A stretch of 64,000 nt of DNA from JAAYCI01 sp031551695 (GCA_031551695.1 JAVBNG010000001.1:67702-131701); one strand, 5' to 3'. Positions 1 through 8,080 are shown, counted from the first letter of the stretch. Notes: generated by a model from the letters alone, not told the origin. Numbers and translations are program-made.

Positions 1-498
1 CACGTCTGTGGCGGGGGTCACGCCTGCTTTTTCCACGCCGTGAACAATGCAGGCGAGTGGCTCCGTCAGCGCGCCGGCCGCAAGGCTTACGCCTGTTGGC
101 AAGCGGTGGATGTACTGCGGGTACACATTCACATATTCGGTGAAGGCGCCCTGCTCGTCGAAGCCGAGAGAATGGCGGCCGTTACACAGATGATAGCGCC
201 CGGTGGTGCAATACACGCAGGTGCCGCAGGTGGACTGTGTGTGCTCCACCGTTACCCGCTCGCCCACAGCAAAGCCGGAAACGCCCTCGCCCAGCGCGGC
301 GACGGTGCCGGAAAATTCATGGCCGTGCACGCCTTGGGGCAGGCCTTTTTCAAAGCCTTCATAAATGTGTAAATCGCTGCCGCACACGCCGGTGTAAGCC
401 ACTTTAATTTTAACCATGCCCGGCGCGGGGGCCGGTTCGGCCACGTCCTGCAGGGTAAAATCATGGGGTTCGTCGCTGAGCCTGACTACTGCTTTCAT
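1..498 (-). CDS. Zinc-dependent alcohol/polyol dehydrogenase (MDR family), 3' part outside window
   Basis: The N-terminal 166 codons of a medium-chain dehydrogenase run off the left edge. The translation shows the catalytic-zinc start GVCGSD, the GHE motif (VHGHEFSG) and a structural-zinc cluster CGTCVYC followed by C seven residues on. These are the hallmarks of sorbitol/threonine/butanediol-type NAD(P) dehydrogenases; the substrate cannot be read from this part. The ATG at 498 lies about 75 bases downstream of a good sigma-A promoter (581-609) with a perfect LacI-type operator between them. It lies downstream of, and in the same direction as, the LacI gene, and carries the same operator as the aldolase-kinase unit, so it probably belongs to that pathway. 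Confidence 0.9.
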   Translation of the reverse strand, partial: MKAVVRLSDEPHDFTLQDVAEPAPAPGMVKIKVAYTGVCGSDLHIYEGFEKGLPQGVHGHEFSGTVAALGEGVSGFAVGERVTVEHTQSTCGTCVYCTTGRYHLCNGRHSLGFDEQGAFTEYVNVYPQYIHRLPTGVSLAAGALTEPLACIVHGVEKAGVTPATDV

Positions 499-550
499 GC
501 CGTGTAGTGTCCTTTCTAACTAATGCAAAGTAAACGGACGCTCCTAACCG

Positions 551-564
551 TGTAACCGGTTACA
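551..564. promoter_or_regulatory. LacI-family operator, copy 1
   Basis: TGTAACCGGTTACA is a perfect 14-bp palindrome with the central CG typical of LacI/GalR operators. It sits about 10-23 bases after the predicted transcription start of the leftward dehydrogenase, a position suited to repression. The identical 14-mer recurs at 1777-1790. Confidence 0.85.
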
Positions 565-580
565 TTTTTGCGTTGCCTTC

Positions 581-609
581 ATTATAACACTTCCACCCAC
601 AGGGCGCAA
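581..609 (-). promoter_or_regulatory. Sigma-A promoter of the leftward dehydrogenase
   Basis: Read on the minus strand: TTGCGC, 17-base spacer, TATAAT (581-586 on the plus strand). The LacI operator at 551-564 lies just downstream. The promoter begins right after the lacI stop codon at 631, so the dehydrogenase has its own start besides any readthrough from lacI. Confidence 0.8.
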
Positions 610-630
610 GCGCAAAGCAAAGCGCTGCCG

Positions 631-1638
631 TCAGCTTTTTTTGCTTGCGCCGGGCTGCCGGGTGCTCTCGCGCAGCACCAGTTCCACCGGGTACAGCACG
701 CTTACGGCGGCGTTGTCGCCACGGATGAATTCCAGCAAAATTTCCGCCGCTTTTTCGCCCAGGCTGCGGTTTGGCGCGGCCACGGTGGAAAGCGAAGGCG
801 TTAAAAAACGGGCCAGGGGGATGTTGTCGAAGCCGATGACTTCGATTTCCTCCGGCACGTTCACGCCATGGCTGGCAAGGCAGCGCAGCACACCGGCGGC
901 AATCATGTCGTTGTAGGTGAAGATGGCTGTGGGGCGTCTTTTTTTTGCAAGCAGCGCCTCGCAGGCCGCCAGCGTGCCGTCCAGGTCTGTGTAATCGCTT
1001 TTCGCCATAAAATGGGCACAGTCCGGGTGGGCGGTGAAAAAGTCCGCCGCGGCCTTGTCGCGCCGGCGGGTGACGAAGGTGTCGTCGGCAAAGCTTATCA
1101 CGCCAATGGCGCGGTTGCCCGTTTCATACAGGTGCGAAAGGGCCATTTGCACGCCGCTGTAATCGTTGATGTACACTGCCTTTGGGCTGTCGCACAAGTC
1201 CACGAAGTCCTCGGCGTTTTCGATGATGACATAGGGCTTTGTAATGCGTGCAAGGCGCTCTTTGGCGCTGTCGGTAAAGTCCGTGCCGGAAATCACCAAC
1301 CCGTCCACAGCACGCAGGTTCAGGTGGTTCCAGGCGGCGGGGTCGTTGCCCGTGGAAAACACCAGCAACTGGTAGCCGCGCCGCCCCAGAGCCTGCTGGC
1401 AGCCTTCCACCAGCTGGCCAAAAAACTCGTTGCGCAGCGTTGGCACCACGCAGGCCACCGTGCGTGTTTGCCCGGTGGAAAGGCTTTGCGCCGAGGGGCT
1501 GGGCGTGTAACCCATGTCATTTACCACGCCCATGATTTTTTTCCGCGTGGCGGCGGACACCTTGTCCGGCTGGTTCAAACAGCGGCTTACCGTGGCGACG
1601 GACACCCCAGCAATGCGCGCGATTTCACGAATATTCAT
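631..1638 (-). CDS. LacI-family transcriptional regulator
   Basis: A 335-residue protein. It begins MNIREIARIAGVSVATVSRC, the standard LacI helix-turn-helix (residues about 1-22), followed by a hinge region and a periplasmic-binding-like effector domain (VACVVPTLRNEFFGQLVEG, VDGLVISG, later DGTLAACEAL, FTYNDMIAAGVL, GFDNIPLARFLTPSLSTV). I chose the ATG at 1638 because it starts at the HTH and has AAGGAG eight bases upstream; the open frame extends to 1764 without a better site. It lies between two transcription units that carry identical operators, so it is the likely repressor of both. A sugar or polyol effector is inferred. Confidence 0.95.
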   Translation of the reverse strand: MNIREIARIAGVSVATVSRCLNQPDKVSAATRKKIMGVVNDMGYTPSPSAQSLSTGQTRTVACVVPTLRNEFFGQLVEGCQQALGRRGYQLLVFSTGNDPAAWNHLNLRAVDGLVISGTDFTDSAKERLARITKPYVIIENAEDFVDLCDSPKAVYINDYSGVQMALSHLYETGNRAIGVISFADDTFVTRRRDKAAADFFTAHPDCAHFMAKSDYTDLDGTLAACEALLAKKRRPTAIFTYNDMIAAGVLRCLASHGVNVPEEIEVIGFDNIPLARFLTPSLSTVAAPNRSLGEKAAEILLEFIRGDNAAVSVLYPVELVLRESTRQPGASKKS

Positions 1639-1736
1639 CGGCTTCTCCTTCGGACGGTCGGGTTTTTGTTCTTTGTACATCATACACATTCCGCATTGCC
1701 GCGTAAAGCGCGGCGGTAAAAATTTGCCGCCGGGGC

Positions 1737-1765
1737 TTGTGTTTGGTTTTTTGCTGTGGTACAAT
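1737..1765 (+). promoter_or_regulatory. Sigma-A promoter of the aldolase-kinase operon
   Basis: TTGTGT, 17-base spacer, TACAAT, with the LacI operator starting 11 bases after the -10 box. The -10 box overlaps GTGGTACAA, which matches ten contiguous bases of the GntR-type site at 9187-9201 (with the preceding T), so dual control is possible. Confidence 0.75.
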
Positions 1766-1776
1766 ATCCGTGAACG

Positions 1777-1790
1777 TGTAACCGGTTACA
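1777..1790. promoter_or_regulatory. LacI-family operator, copy 2
   Basis: The second exact copy of TGTAACCGGTTACA, placed about 5-18 bases downstream of the predicted start point of the aldolase operon. Two exact copies at equivalent positions in oppositely oriented promoters identify a small local regulon. Confidence 0.88.
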
Positions 1791-1879
1791 TACATAACCG
1801 GACGTCCCCACTCTGCTTCATGTTAAAGCGGTGTTTCTCATATTCATCCAATGAATTCAAGATAAAAGGAGCGTTTACC

Positions 1880-2677
1880 ATGGCGAAAGAAAGAAGATTC
1901 GGCAAGATTTTTAAAAAAGACGGCAACTCGGTCATCACCGCGTTTGACCACGGCGGAACCGACGGCCCCATGCCTGCCATCCGCGACATTTCCATTCCCC
2001 TCGGCCAGGTGATTGAGGCCGGCACCGACGCCGTTGTCACCAACATCGGCGTGGCGAAAAAATACGGCCACATGCTGGCCGACACCGGGCTGATTTTGCG
2101 GGTGGACTACCCCTGCACCAAGTACGCCATGGGCACACACGACAGCCAGCTGTGCCTGCAGGTGGAGGACGCCGTGCGCGTCGGCGCCGACGCCGTCATT
2201 TTCTCCAGCGGCCCAGACGTGGGTGGCGACAATATCGCCCTGGAGCGTGCGATGATGAACATGCTGAGCACCCTGGAGCGCGAGTGCCACCGCTATGGCA
2301 TCGTGCTCATTGCCGAGATGTACCCCGGCGGATGGAACCCGCCCGCGGGCGCCATCAACACCGAGAGCCTGGCCCTGTCGGCCCGCCTTGCCGCCGAGTG
2401 GGGCGCCGACGCCCTGAAAATGCCCTACCGCCCCGGCTACGAGGAAGTGGTGAACGGTACCTGGCTGCCCATTGTGGTGCTGGGCGGCGCGAAGGCCGAC
2501 AGCGAAAAGGGTTTCTTTGCCGGCATTGCCGACGCCATGAAGGCCGGCGCCCACGGCGTAGCCATCGGCCGCAATGTGTGGGGCAACGAGCACCCGGACC
2601 GCGCCATCAAAGTGCTGAACGCCCTGGTGCACGAAGGCAAGGATTTGGAGACGGCCTACGCCCTGATGCAGGGGTGA
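1880..2677 (+). CDS. DhnA/LsrF-type class I aldolase
   Basis: 265 residues of the DhnA (class I fructose-bisphosphate aldolase/LsrF) TIM-barrel family. Visible family features are AFDHGGTDGP near the N-terminus, a central GADAVIF strand, the Schiff-base lysine region GADALKMPYR and the phosphate-binding end KAGAHGVAIGRNVWG. Such enzymes cleave or form C-C bonds in ketose phosphates; in AI-2 breakdown the relative LsrF acts after the FGGY kinase LsrK. The ATG at 1880 has AAAGGAG upstream. It is the first gene of the LacI-controlled unit and is followed, after a family A hairpin, by an FGGY kinase. The exact substrate is unknown. Confidence 0.9.
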   Translation: MAKERRFGKIFKKDGNSVITAFDHGGTDGPMPAIRDISIPLGQVIEAGTDAVVTNIGVAKKYGHMLADTGLILRVDYPCTKYAMGTHDSQLCLQVEDAVRVGADAVIFSSGPDVGGDNIALERAMMNMLSTLERECHRYGIVLIAEMYPGGWNPPAGAINTESLALSARLAAEWGADALKMPYRPGYEEVVNGTWLPIVVLGGAKADSEKGFFAGIADAMKAGAHGVAIGRNVWGNEHPDRAIKVLNALVHEGKDLETAYALMQG

Positions 2678-2708
2678 TTTTAGAACTATCAAGAATACCT
2701 TATTGCCC

Positions 2709-2833
2709 GCACCGCGGGTGTGGGTGCGCATAAGGCCATCATCAGCCGCAAGGCACCCGCCGAACAATGTGAAGCATTGTACGGCGGGTGCCGCGGAAGG
2801 TAGATGGCTGTTGCGTATCCACACTCACGGTGC
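2709..2833 (+). repeat. Family A intergenic hairpin repeat, copy A1
   Basis: The core 2752-2792 is an almost perfect hairpin: GGCACCCGCCG and ACAATG pair with CATTGT and CGGCGGGTGCC. It is flanked by the conserved blocks CATCATCAGCCGCAAG on the left and GCGGAAGGTAGAT on the right, and by an outer imperfect inverted repeat. The element lies inside the operon between aldolase and kinase, where it may act as an RNA-stability or processing element. Confidence 0.8.
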
Positions 2834-2875
2834 TCGTGCATCTTCCCATCACTCCATAACAAACGCGGAGAAACC

Positions 2876-4354
2876 ATGAAGACCCCAAACAACAACACAT
2901 GCCTTTTGGGCATCGACATCGGCACCAGCAGCCTGAAGCTGGCCCTCATCGACCTTTCCGGCAAGCGGCTGGCGGAATACCGCAGCGCAAGCAGCATTTT
3001 GCAGCCCGCGCCGGGTTTTGTGGAGCAAGACCCCGAAGCGGCCTGGTGGCAGGCGGTGCAGGCCGGCGCGCGGCACTGCCTGGATAAAAGCGGCGTGGCC
3101 GCCGAAAATGTGGCGGGCATTTGCGCCAGCGGCATGGTGCCGAATTTGTGCGGCCTGGACGAAGACGGCACCGTGGTGCGCCCGGCCATTTTGTACCGGG
3201 ACAACCGCGCCATTGCCGAGGTGCAGGCTTTGCAGGACGCCCACGGCGTGGCCTTTACCCAGCAAGATGTGCTGCCGAAGCTTTTATGGTTGAAAAACAA
3301 CGAGCCGGGCAGCTATGCCCGCATTGCCACGGTGCTGAACACCCATTCGTATATTGCGTACAAGCTGACGGGCAAGCTCTCTTCCGACCATGACACCGCC
3401 GGTATTTTCGGCGGTGTGTACGACGAGGAAAATCGCCGCTGGATGCCGGATTTGATGGAAAAATTCGGCCTTTCGCCGAAGGTGCTGCCGCCGCTGTATG
3501 ACGCGCTGGACGTGGTGGGCGAAGTGACGCCCGCCGCCGCCGCGGCCACCGGCCTTGCCGCGGGCACGCCGGTTATCGCCGGCACGGGCGACTCCTACAC
3601 CGCCTTTGTAGGCGCGGGCGTGGTGGGGGCTGGCGAGGGGCTTATCTACCTCGGCACGGCGGGCACGTTTTTGGGCCTGAAGCGCCCGCTGGCGGAGCTG
3701 ATGCGCCAAAAAAGCCCTTTCGTCACCGGGGACGCCGTGTTTGTGGCCAACGTGCTGATGGGGGCGGAGATCTCCCGCTGGTTCAAGGATGATTTTTTGG
3801 GCCTTGGCGACATGCCCATAGCGGCGCTGGACGCCGAGGCGGCTACGGTGCCGCCGGGCGCGGACGGCCTGTTTGCCCTGCCGCACCTTTTGGGCGAGCG
3901 CACGCCTGTGAAAAACCCGCTGGCAAAGGGCGTGCTGTTCGGCCTTACCAACGCCCACACCCGCGCCCACGCCTACCGCGCCTTTTTGGAAGGCGTGGCC
4001 TACGCCTTCCGCCAGTCGTTCGACGCGGCGGGCGTGCCGCTTTCCCGTGTGGTGGTTTGCGGCGGCGGGGCAAACTGTGTGCTGTGGCGGCAGATCATCG
4101 CCTCGGTGCTGGGGCGGGAGATGGAGTTCATCCCCGCAGCGGATAATGTGCTGGGCACGGCGTACCTGGCCGGGCTTGCCCTGGGCCTGTTCGACGGCTT
4201 CGCGCCCATCCGCGACGTATGGCTGAAGGAAAAGGAGACCGTGCCCCCGGATGCCGCCATGCAGGCGGTGTACGAGCGGGATTTCCCCTTTTACAAAAAC
4301 CTGAACATCCTGCTGCGCCCGGCCTATGAAAGGCTGGCGGCGCTGGGGTACTAG
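2876..4354 (+). CDS. FGGY-family carbohydrate kinase (xylulokinase/LsrK-like)
   Basis: 492 residues with the FGGY kinase layout. The N-terminal ATPase core GIDIGTSSLKLALIDLSG is followed by FVEQDPEAAWW, the second-domain phosphate loop GTGDSYTAFVGAG and GTAGTFLG, and the adenosine motif VVVCGGGANCVLWRQIIASVLG near residue 395. These enzymes phosphorylate ketoses or polyols with ATP. The ATG at 2876 follows GCGGAG; the open frame starts earlier at 2804 but there it overlaps repeat A1. With aldolase and two dehydrogenases in one unit, the expected route is oxidation, phosphorylation and aldol cleavage of a sugar or sugar alcohol. Specificity cannot be assigned. Confidence 0.92.
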   Translation: MKTPNNNTCLLGIDIGTSSLKLALIDLSGKRLAEYRSASSILQPAPGFVEQDPEAAWWQAVQAGARHCLDKSGVAAENVAGICASGMVPNLCGLDEDGTVVRPAILYRDNRAIAEVQALQDAHGVAFTQQDVLPKLLWLKNNEPGSYARIATVLNTHSYIAYKLTGKLSSDHDTAGIFGGVYDEENRRWMPDLMEKFGLSPKVLPPLYDALDVVGEVTPAAAAATGLAAGTPVIAGTGDSYTAFVGAGVVGAGEGLIYLGTAGTFLGLKRPLAELMRQKSPFVTGDAVFVANVLMGAEISRWFKDDFLGLGDMPIAALDAEAATVPPGADGLFALPHLLGERTPVKNPLAKGVLFGLTNAHTRAHAYRAFLEGVAYAFRQSFDAAGVPLSRVVVCGGGANCVLWRQIIASVLGREMEFIPAADNVLGTAYLAGLALGLFDGFAPIRDVWLKEKETVPPDAAMQAVYERDFPFYKNLNILLRPAYERLAALGY

Positions 4355-4421
4355 CGGTGCGTCATGTGCTATGATTGCTTCATGGAATGAACGGGCCGAT
4401 GACGGCAAGGGAGATGTGAAA

Positions 4422-5066
4422 ATGAAAATTGTCGCGTTTGTGGGCAGCAGCCACAAAAACGGGAACACCGCCAATGCTGTGAAGGCGCTGCTTTCCGGCG
4501 CCGAGGCCGCCGGTGCCGAAACACAGATCGTGTGGCTGTATGACCACACCATCAAACCCTGCACCGGCTGCCGCGTGTGCGAAAAAACGCACCAGTGCGT
4601 CATCAAGGGAGACGACGTGGAACCCATCCATGAGGCCATCCGCGCGGCGGACGCCTATGTGCTGGCCACGCCCACCTACTATGGCGACGTGACGGGGCAG
4701 TTCAAGCAGTTTGTGGACCGGGTGTACCCGTTTATCGACATTACAAAAGATGAAAAAACCCAGAAAATGAGCTTTGGCAGCATCATCCCGGTGCGCAAGC
4801 CGGGGGTGCTGGTGGCCGTGTCGGGCAGCCACGGGGACAGCGTGTTCGCCAGCCACATGAAGGTGGCCTACCACTGCCTGAACGACATCAACGGCTATTT
4901 GTGGCGCGAGGAGCTGATTCCCCACACCACGTGGACGCCGGTGGCCGAGATGGCCGAGCGCAAAGAGCAGCTGGCCCAGACGGGCCGCGACCTTGTGGCC
5001 CACTGGCAAAGCGGCGAAGGCGAGGACAAGGCCCGCACGCAAATGCTGCGGGAAAAGGCCACCTAA
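4422..5066 (+). CDS. Flavodoxin-fold NAD(P)H-dependent FMN reductase, iron-sulfur flavoprotein-like
   Basis: 214 residues. The start MKIVAFVGSSHKNGNTAN is the FMN phosphate-binding loop of the flavodoxin-like reductase family. PCTGCRVCEKTHQC gives a compact CX2CX2CX5C cluster like the [4Fe-4S] motif of iron-sulfur flavoproteins, followed by the ATPTYYGDVTGQFKQFVDR loop typical of the family. The ATG at 4422 has AAGGGAGAT upstream; the in-frame extension to 4326 would overlap the kinase end. It lies 67 bases after the kinase and 68 bases before a zinc dehydrogenase, so it is probably co-transcribed. A redox role in the pathway or in cofactor recycling is inferred. Confidence 0.85.
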   Translation: MKIVAFVGSSHKNGNTANAVKALLSGAEAAGAETQIVWLYDHTIKPCTGCRVCEKTHQCVIKGDDVEPIHEAIRAADAYVLATPTYYGDVTGQFKQFVDRVYPFIDITKDEKTQKMSFGSIIPVRKPGVLVAVSGSHGDSVFASHMKVAYHCLNDINGYLWREELIPHTTWTPVAEMAERKEQLAQTGRDLVAHWQSGEGEDKARTQMLREKAT

Positions 5067-5134
5067 TGCGTTGGAATGCAGATTTTTACGGCATGGCCCT
5101 GCACGGCCGGCCCATTTGGAAAGGATAAAAAGAA

Positions 5135-6163
5135 ATGAAACGAGCGATTATTACAGCGAAGGAAACGGTGGAGCTGCAGGAGTTTGCCATGCCGGAAATC
5201 AGCGCCGACGAAGTGCTGGTGAAGGTGGACGCCTGCGGCCTGTGCACCTTTGAACAGCGCTATTACACCGGCGGCAAGGAGGACTACCCCTTTGGCGGCG
5301 GCCACGAGATTTGCGGCACGGTGGAAACCGTTGGCGCGGGCGTACAGGCGGGTGTGAAACCCGGCGACCGCGTGGTGGTGGCTGCCATCACCCGCTGCGG
5401 CGAGTGCTATTACTGCCAGCGCGGCATGGACAATATGTGCCTGAACGGCGGCGACGCCCCGGCGGAAGAGGGCCAGCCCTGGGGGCCGGGCGGCCTTTCG
5501 GAATACATGGTGGCAAAGGGCTACCAGGTGTACAAAGTGCGGAATGACATGGACCCCGCCGTGGGCACATTGGCAGAGCCCGTGGCCTGCGTTTTGCGCA
5601 GCATGGAAAAGGGCAATCTTGTGCCCGGCGGCACGGTGGTCATTACCGGCGCGGGCGTTATGGGCCTGCTGCACGTGAAAATGGCAAAGCTGTTCGGCCA
5701 GAAGGTCATCATCACCGAGGTGGACGAAGGGCGCAAACAGCTGGCCAAAGGCCTTGGCGCCGACCGCGTGGTGGACCCGACGAAGGAAGACCTGAAGACG
5801 GCCGTGATGGAAATGACGGGCGGCATTGGCGCGGAGGCCGTGTTTTACACCGCCGGCGGCGCAAAGGCCGCGGCGCAGGGCATCGACGTGCTGTGCAAAG
5901 GCGGCACCATCGTGCTGTACGGCGCCATTTACCCGAAGGGCATGATGGAGATCGACCCGAACCTGGTGCACTATAACGAAATCAACATCACGGGCCTTGT
6001 GTCCACCACGAAGGAGAGCTTCCGGGAGTCGGCCCGCATGCTGAGTGAAGGGCTGATCGACGTGACGCCGTTCATCAGCGAGGTGGTGCCGTTTGAAAAA
6101 ATCGGCTACGCCTTCCAGCGGGCTGTCGCGCCGGACACCTACCGCGTGATTGTGAAGATGTGA
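5135..6163 (+). CDS. Zinc-dependent MDR dehydrogenase (sorbitol/threonine dehydrogenase-like)
   Basis: 342 residues, the normal length of the family. Features in order: CGLCTFEQRYYTGGKE (catalytic-zinc Cys), GGGHEICGTVE, the structural-zinc cluster CGECYYCQRGMDNMC, and the Rossmann GAGVMGLLHVKMAKLFG followed by ITEVDEGR. The acidic residues after the second strand suggest NAD preference. It is the last gene of the LacI-controlled operon, with GGAAAGGAT before the ATG at 5135. It is a different paralogue from the dehydrogenase at 1-498, so the pathway may have two oxidation steps. The substrate is unassigned. Confidence 0.9.
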   Translation: MKRAIITAKETVELQEFAMPEISADEVLVKVDACGLCTFEQRYYTGGKEDYPFGGGHEICGTVETVGAGVQAGVKPGDRVVVAAITRCGECYYCQRGMDNMCLNGGDAPAEEGQPWGPGGLSEYMVAKGYQVYKVRNDMDPAVGTLAEPVACVLRSMEKGNLVPGGTVVITGAGVMGLLHVKMAKLFGQKVIITEVDEGRKQLAKGLGADRVVDPTKEDLKTAVMEMTGGIGAEAVFYTAGGAKAAAQGIDVLCKGGTIVLYGAIYPKGMMEIDPNLVHYNEINITGLVSTTKESFRESARMLSEGLIDVTPFISEVVPFEKIGYAFQRAVAPDTYRVIVKM

Positions 6164-6290
6164 GAGCGTCGGCTAGAGCGGTTACGCAACGCACATCTAC
6201 CTTCCGCGCTGCCCCGCGTACAACGAAGAGACGTTGTTAGCGGTTCAGCTTGCGGCTGACGATATGCTTATGCGCACCCGCTCTACCACC
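6164..6290 (-). repeat. Family A intergenic hairpin repeat, copy A2
   Basis: An inverted copy. On the minus strand it shows TATCGTCAGCCGCAAG, the core ACAACG / CGTTGT (6220-6237 on plus), then GCGGAAGGTAGAT. It follows the last gene of the aldolase operon and precedes the terminator at 6314. Confidence 0.8.
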
Positions 6291-6313
6291 GCTCGTGCTT
6301 TTCTTTTACACTT

Positions 6314-6345
6314 AAAAACTCCCTGCCACAGCAGGGAGTTTTTTG
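6314..6345. terminator. Bidirectional rho-independent terminator
   Basis: AAAACTCCCTGC, a short loop and GCAGGGAGTTTTTT form a 12-bp stem with A- and T-tracts on the two sides. It separates the converging aldolase operon (+) and the mch-like operon (-). Confidence 0.9.
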
Positions 6346-6355
6346 TTGGGATACT

Positions 6356-7060
6356 TTACTTCAATAACCTGGCCAGCGCCGTTTCGTCCACTTTGCCACC
6401 CACGAAGGTGTTGCCGGTGAGCAAATTGTGCAGGCGCAACTCGCCGTTGCCGTCACGTTTTGTCAGGTACTCCTTCAGTTCCTCGTCGGCGCCGCGCAGC
6501 CACACGCTTACCAGCTGGCCGGCCTTTTGCACCTGGGCTTGCAGGGCGGCTTCCGCTGCGGCATCCTTGCTGCGCAAAATAATGGGCATGGAGGAAAAGC
6601 CCCAGCTGATCTCCTCTTTGCAAAAGCCCGCCCCCAGCAGGTTTTGCACTTCCCGCGGCAGGGCAATGCCCGCCGCGAACAAATGCGCCACCAAAGACTG
6701 CGGCGCGGCCACCATCAGGTTTTCGCCGGTTTCGGGCGCTTTTTCGGCAAGCAAAAAGCGGTATGGCGAAGACGCGCCCCTGTACGCGCCGTCTTCGTCC
6801 GGGCGCAGGGCCTCGGCGGCGGCCACGGTGTTGTCCAAAAACACGTCCAGCGTGGGCACCAGATTCCCGCCCGCCTCCATATTGCCGAAGCTCACGTCCG
6901 CAAAGCCGGACAGCAGCGTCAGCACCAGCGCCCGCCCAGCCATCCAGCCGCCGGTGGCGTGCAGCCCTGCGTCCAGCGCGCAGGGGTTTTGCATGCTGCG
7001 GCCGCAGGCAAATTTTTCCGGGTTTTCAAATACTTCCTGCAAAGCGTCTTTATTGCTCAT
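6356..7060 (-). CDS. Degenerate Mch-like paralogue, probable non-catalytic partner
   Basis: 234 residues. I do not see a standard domain signature, but its second half tracks the Mch-like protein encoded just upstream. ENLMVAAPQSLVAHLF aligns with ENFYLMVARTGTMTGAVHI, the SMPIILR segment with MAPIIAV, and the C-terminal LHNLLTGNTFVGGKVDE with the Mch ending (HNIRTGSSFRAGE in the protein at 10368). RGASSPYRFLLA occupies the place of GSGPARALA. In this hand alignment the conserved Arg and Glu of the Mch active site fall on Ala130 and Ala133. The ATG at 7060 overlaps the upstream stop in an ATGA, implying translational coupling and perhaps a hetero-oligomer. It is shorter than Mch (about 315-330 residues). 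Confidence 0.75.
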   Translation of the reverse strand: MSNKDALQEVFENPEKFACGRSMQNPCALDAGLHATGGWMAGRALVLTLLSGFADVSFGNMEAGGNLVPTLDVFLDNTVAAAEALRPDEDGAYRGASSPYRFLLAEKAPETGENLMVAAPQSLVAHLFAAGIALPREVQNLLGAGFCKEEISWGFSSMPIILRSKDAAAEAALQAQVQKAGQLVSVWLRGADEELKEYLTKRDGNGELRLHNLLTGNTFVGGKVDETALARLLK

Positions 7061-8052
7061 ATGGCCATCCCCCCGTTTTGTCCAAAAAATCCGCGCGTCA
7101 GAACGGTTTCGCCGTGTTTGCCGGTGGAAAAGGCGCGGCCGGTGCGCAGGTTGAAAAAGTTGATCTTGCTCGGCGCGTCCCATTCCCGCGGCAGGTTCAC
7201 CCAGCTGTTGCCGACGCTTGCAAAAATCTCCTTGAAGCACGTGCCGTACACCTCGGCGTTGCCCGGTTGGTCCATGGTCAAAGCGGGCAGCACCCGCTCG
7301 ATGTCGGCGTCGTCACAGTCCACGGCAAGGTTCGTCTCCTGGCCGTAGATCAGCGCGTCGTTCACCCGGCCGTAGGCTTCCAGCTCGTCATCGTTCACGG
7401 CGATGATGGGCGCCATGCCCATGGCGTAAACTACTTTTTCTATGGGGAAGCCCTTGTCCAGCAGGGTGGGCATGGTTTGCTCCACATTGCGGGCCGAAAT
7501 GTGCACGGCACCCGTCATGGTGCCGGTGCGGGCCACCATCAGATAAAAATTCTCCGGCCTCACGCCAGCTTCGGCGGCGCATTTGGCCACAAACGCCTCC
7601 GACGGCAAATAGTCGATTTGGTACACCGCAATGGCCTTGTCGGTGGCGTTGTCGTGATAGCCGGTGGATTCCGAGTAAAAATCCAGCGCCTCTTTGCGGG
7701 CGCGCACCGGGCCGGACATGTTTTTCTTCACGCCGCAGTGTTCCACCCGCCAAAAGGCACAGTGGCCGGCCAGTTCCGCCACCATGGGGTGGTCTGTAAA
7801 CACGGCAGCGGCAGGGAAGTACCTTCCGCCGATTTTGGTTTTGGTAAAGCGCAGCCGGCCAAAGCCGCCAAGGCTGATTTCCGTGAGATATTTGGCGGCC
7901 AAAAAACCCGCCTTTTCCCGCACGCCCATGTCGATGACATTGGCGCCGCTCTCGTAGGTGTGAAAGCGAATTTGCAGTTCGGGCTGGTGCGGGCGCATTT
8001 CGGCCTCTATGATGCGCACGCCTTGCTCGTTGGAAGAATGCTGTTCCAGCAT
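7057..8052 (-). CDS. Diverged methenyl-tetrahydromethanopterin cyclohydrolase (Mch) homologue
   Basis: 331 residues that follow the Mch family throughout: SGANVIDMGVREKAGFLAAK, the TDHPMVAEL segment, NMSGPVRARKEAL in place of the canonical GSGPARALA, ENFYLMVARTGTMTGAVHISARNVEQ (Arg188 and Glu191 match the Mch active-site Arg and Glu), MGMAPIIAVNDDELEAYGRVNDALIYG, and the terminal FFNLRTGRAFSTG. Known Mch enzymes interconvert methenyl- and formyl-tetrahydromethanopterin. The altered phosphate-loop-like motif suggests a different ligand. It lies 28 bases after the GntR gene and overlaps the next gene by four bases. The in-frame extension to 8361 overlaps gntR and is rejected. Confidence 0.85.
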   Translation of the reverse strand: MLEQHSSNEQGVRIIEAEMRPHQPELQIRFHTYESGANVIDMGVREKAGFLAAKYLTEISLGGFGRLRFTKTKIGGRYFPAAAVFTDHPMVAELAGHCAFWRVEHCGVKKNMSGPVRARKEALDFYSESTGYHDNATDKAIAVYQIDYLPSEAFVAKCAAEAGVRPENFYLMVARTGTMTGAVHISARNVEQTMPTLLDKGFPIEKVVYAMGMAPIIAVNDDELEAYGRVNDALIYGQETNLAVDCDDADIERVLPALTMDQPGNAEVYGTCFKEIFASVGNSWVNLPREWDAPSKINFFNLRTGRAFSTGKHGETVLTRGFFGQNGGMAI

Positions 8053-8080
8053 GAAACACCCACGCCTTTCCGTGAAATCG

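Noticed and set aside
868..1719. Long plus-strand open frame opposite lacI
   Set aside because: High GC gives long antisense frames; the translation is His/Val/Gln-rich shadow sequence with no domain, while the minus frame is a clear LacI protein.
1844..2824. Minus-strand frame of 326 codons opposite the aldolase
   Set aside because: Composition typical of an antisense shadow (His, Gly, Val-rich); no motif.
3284..4639. 451-codon minus frame opposite the kinase
   Set aside because: Spans the kinase end and the next gene's start, no ribosome site, no family resemblance.
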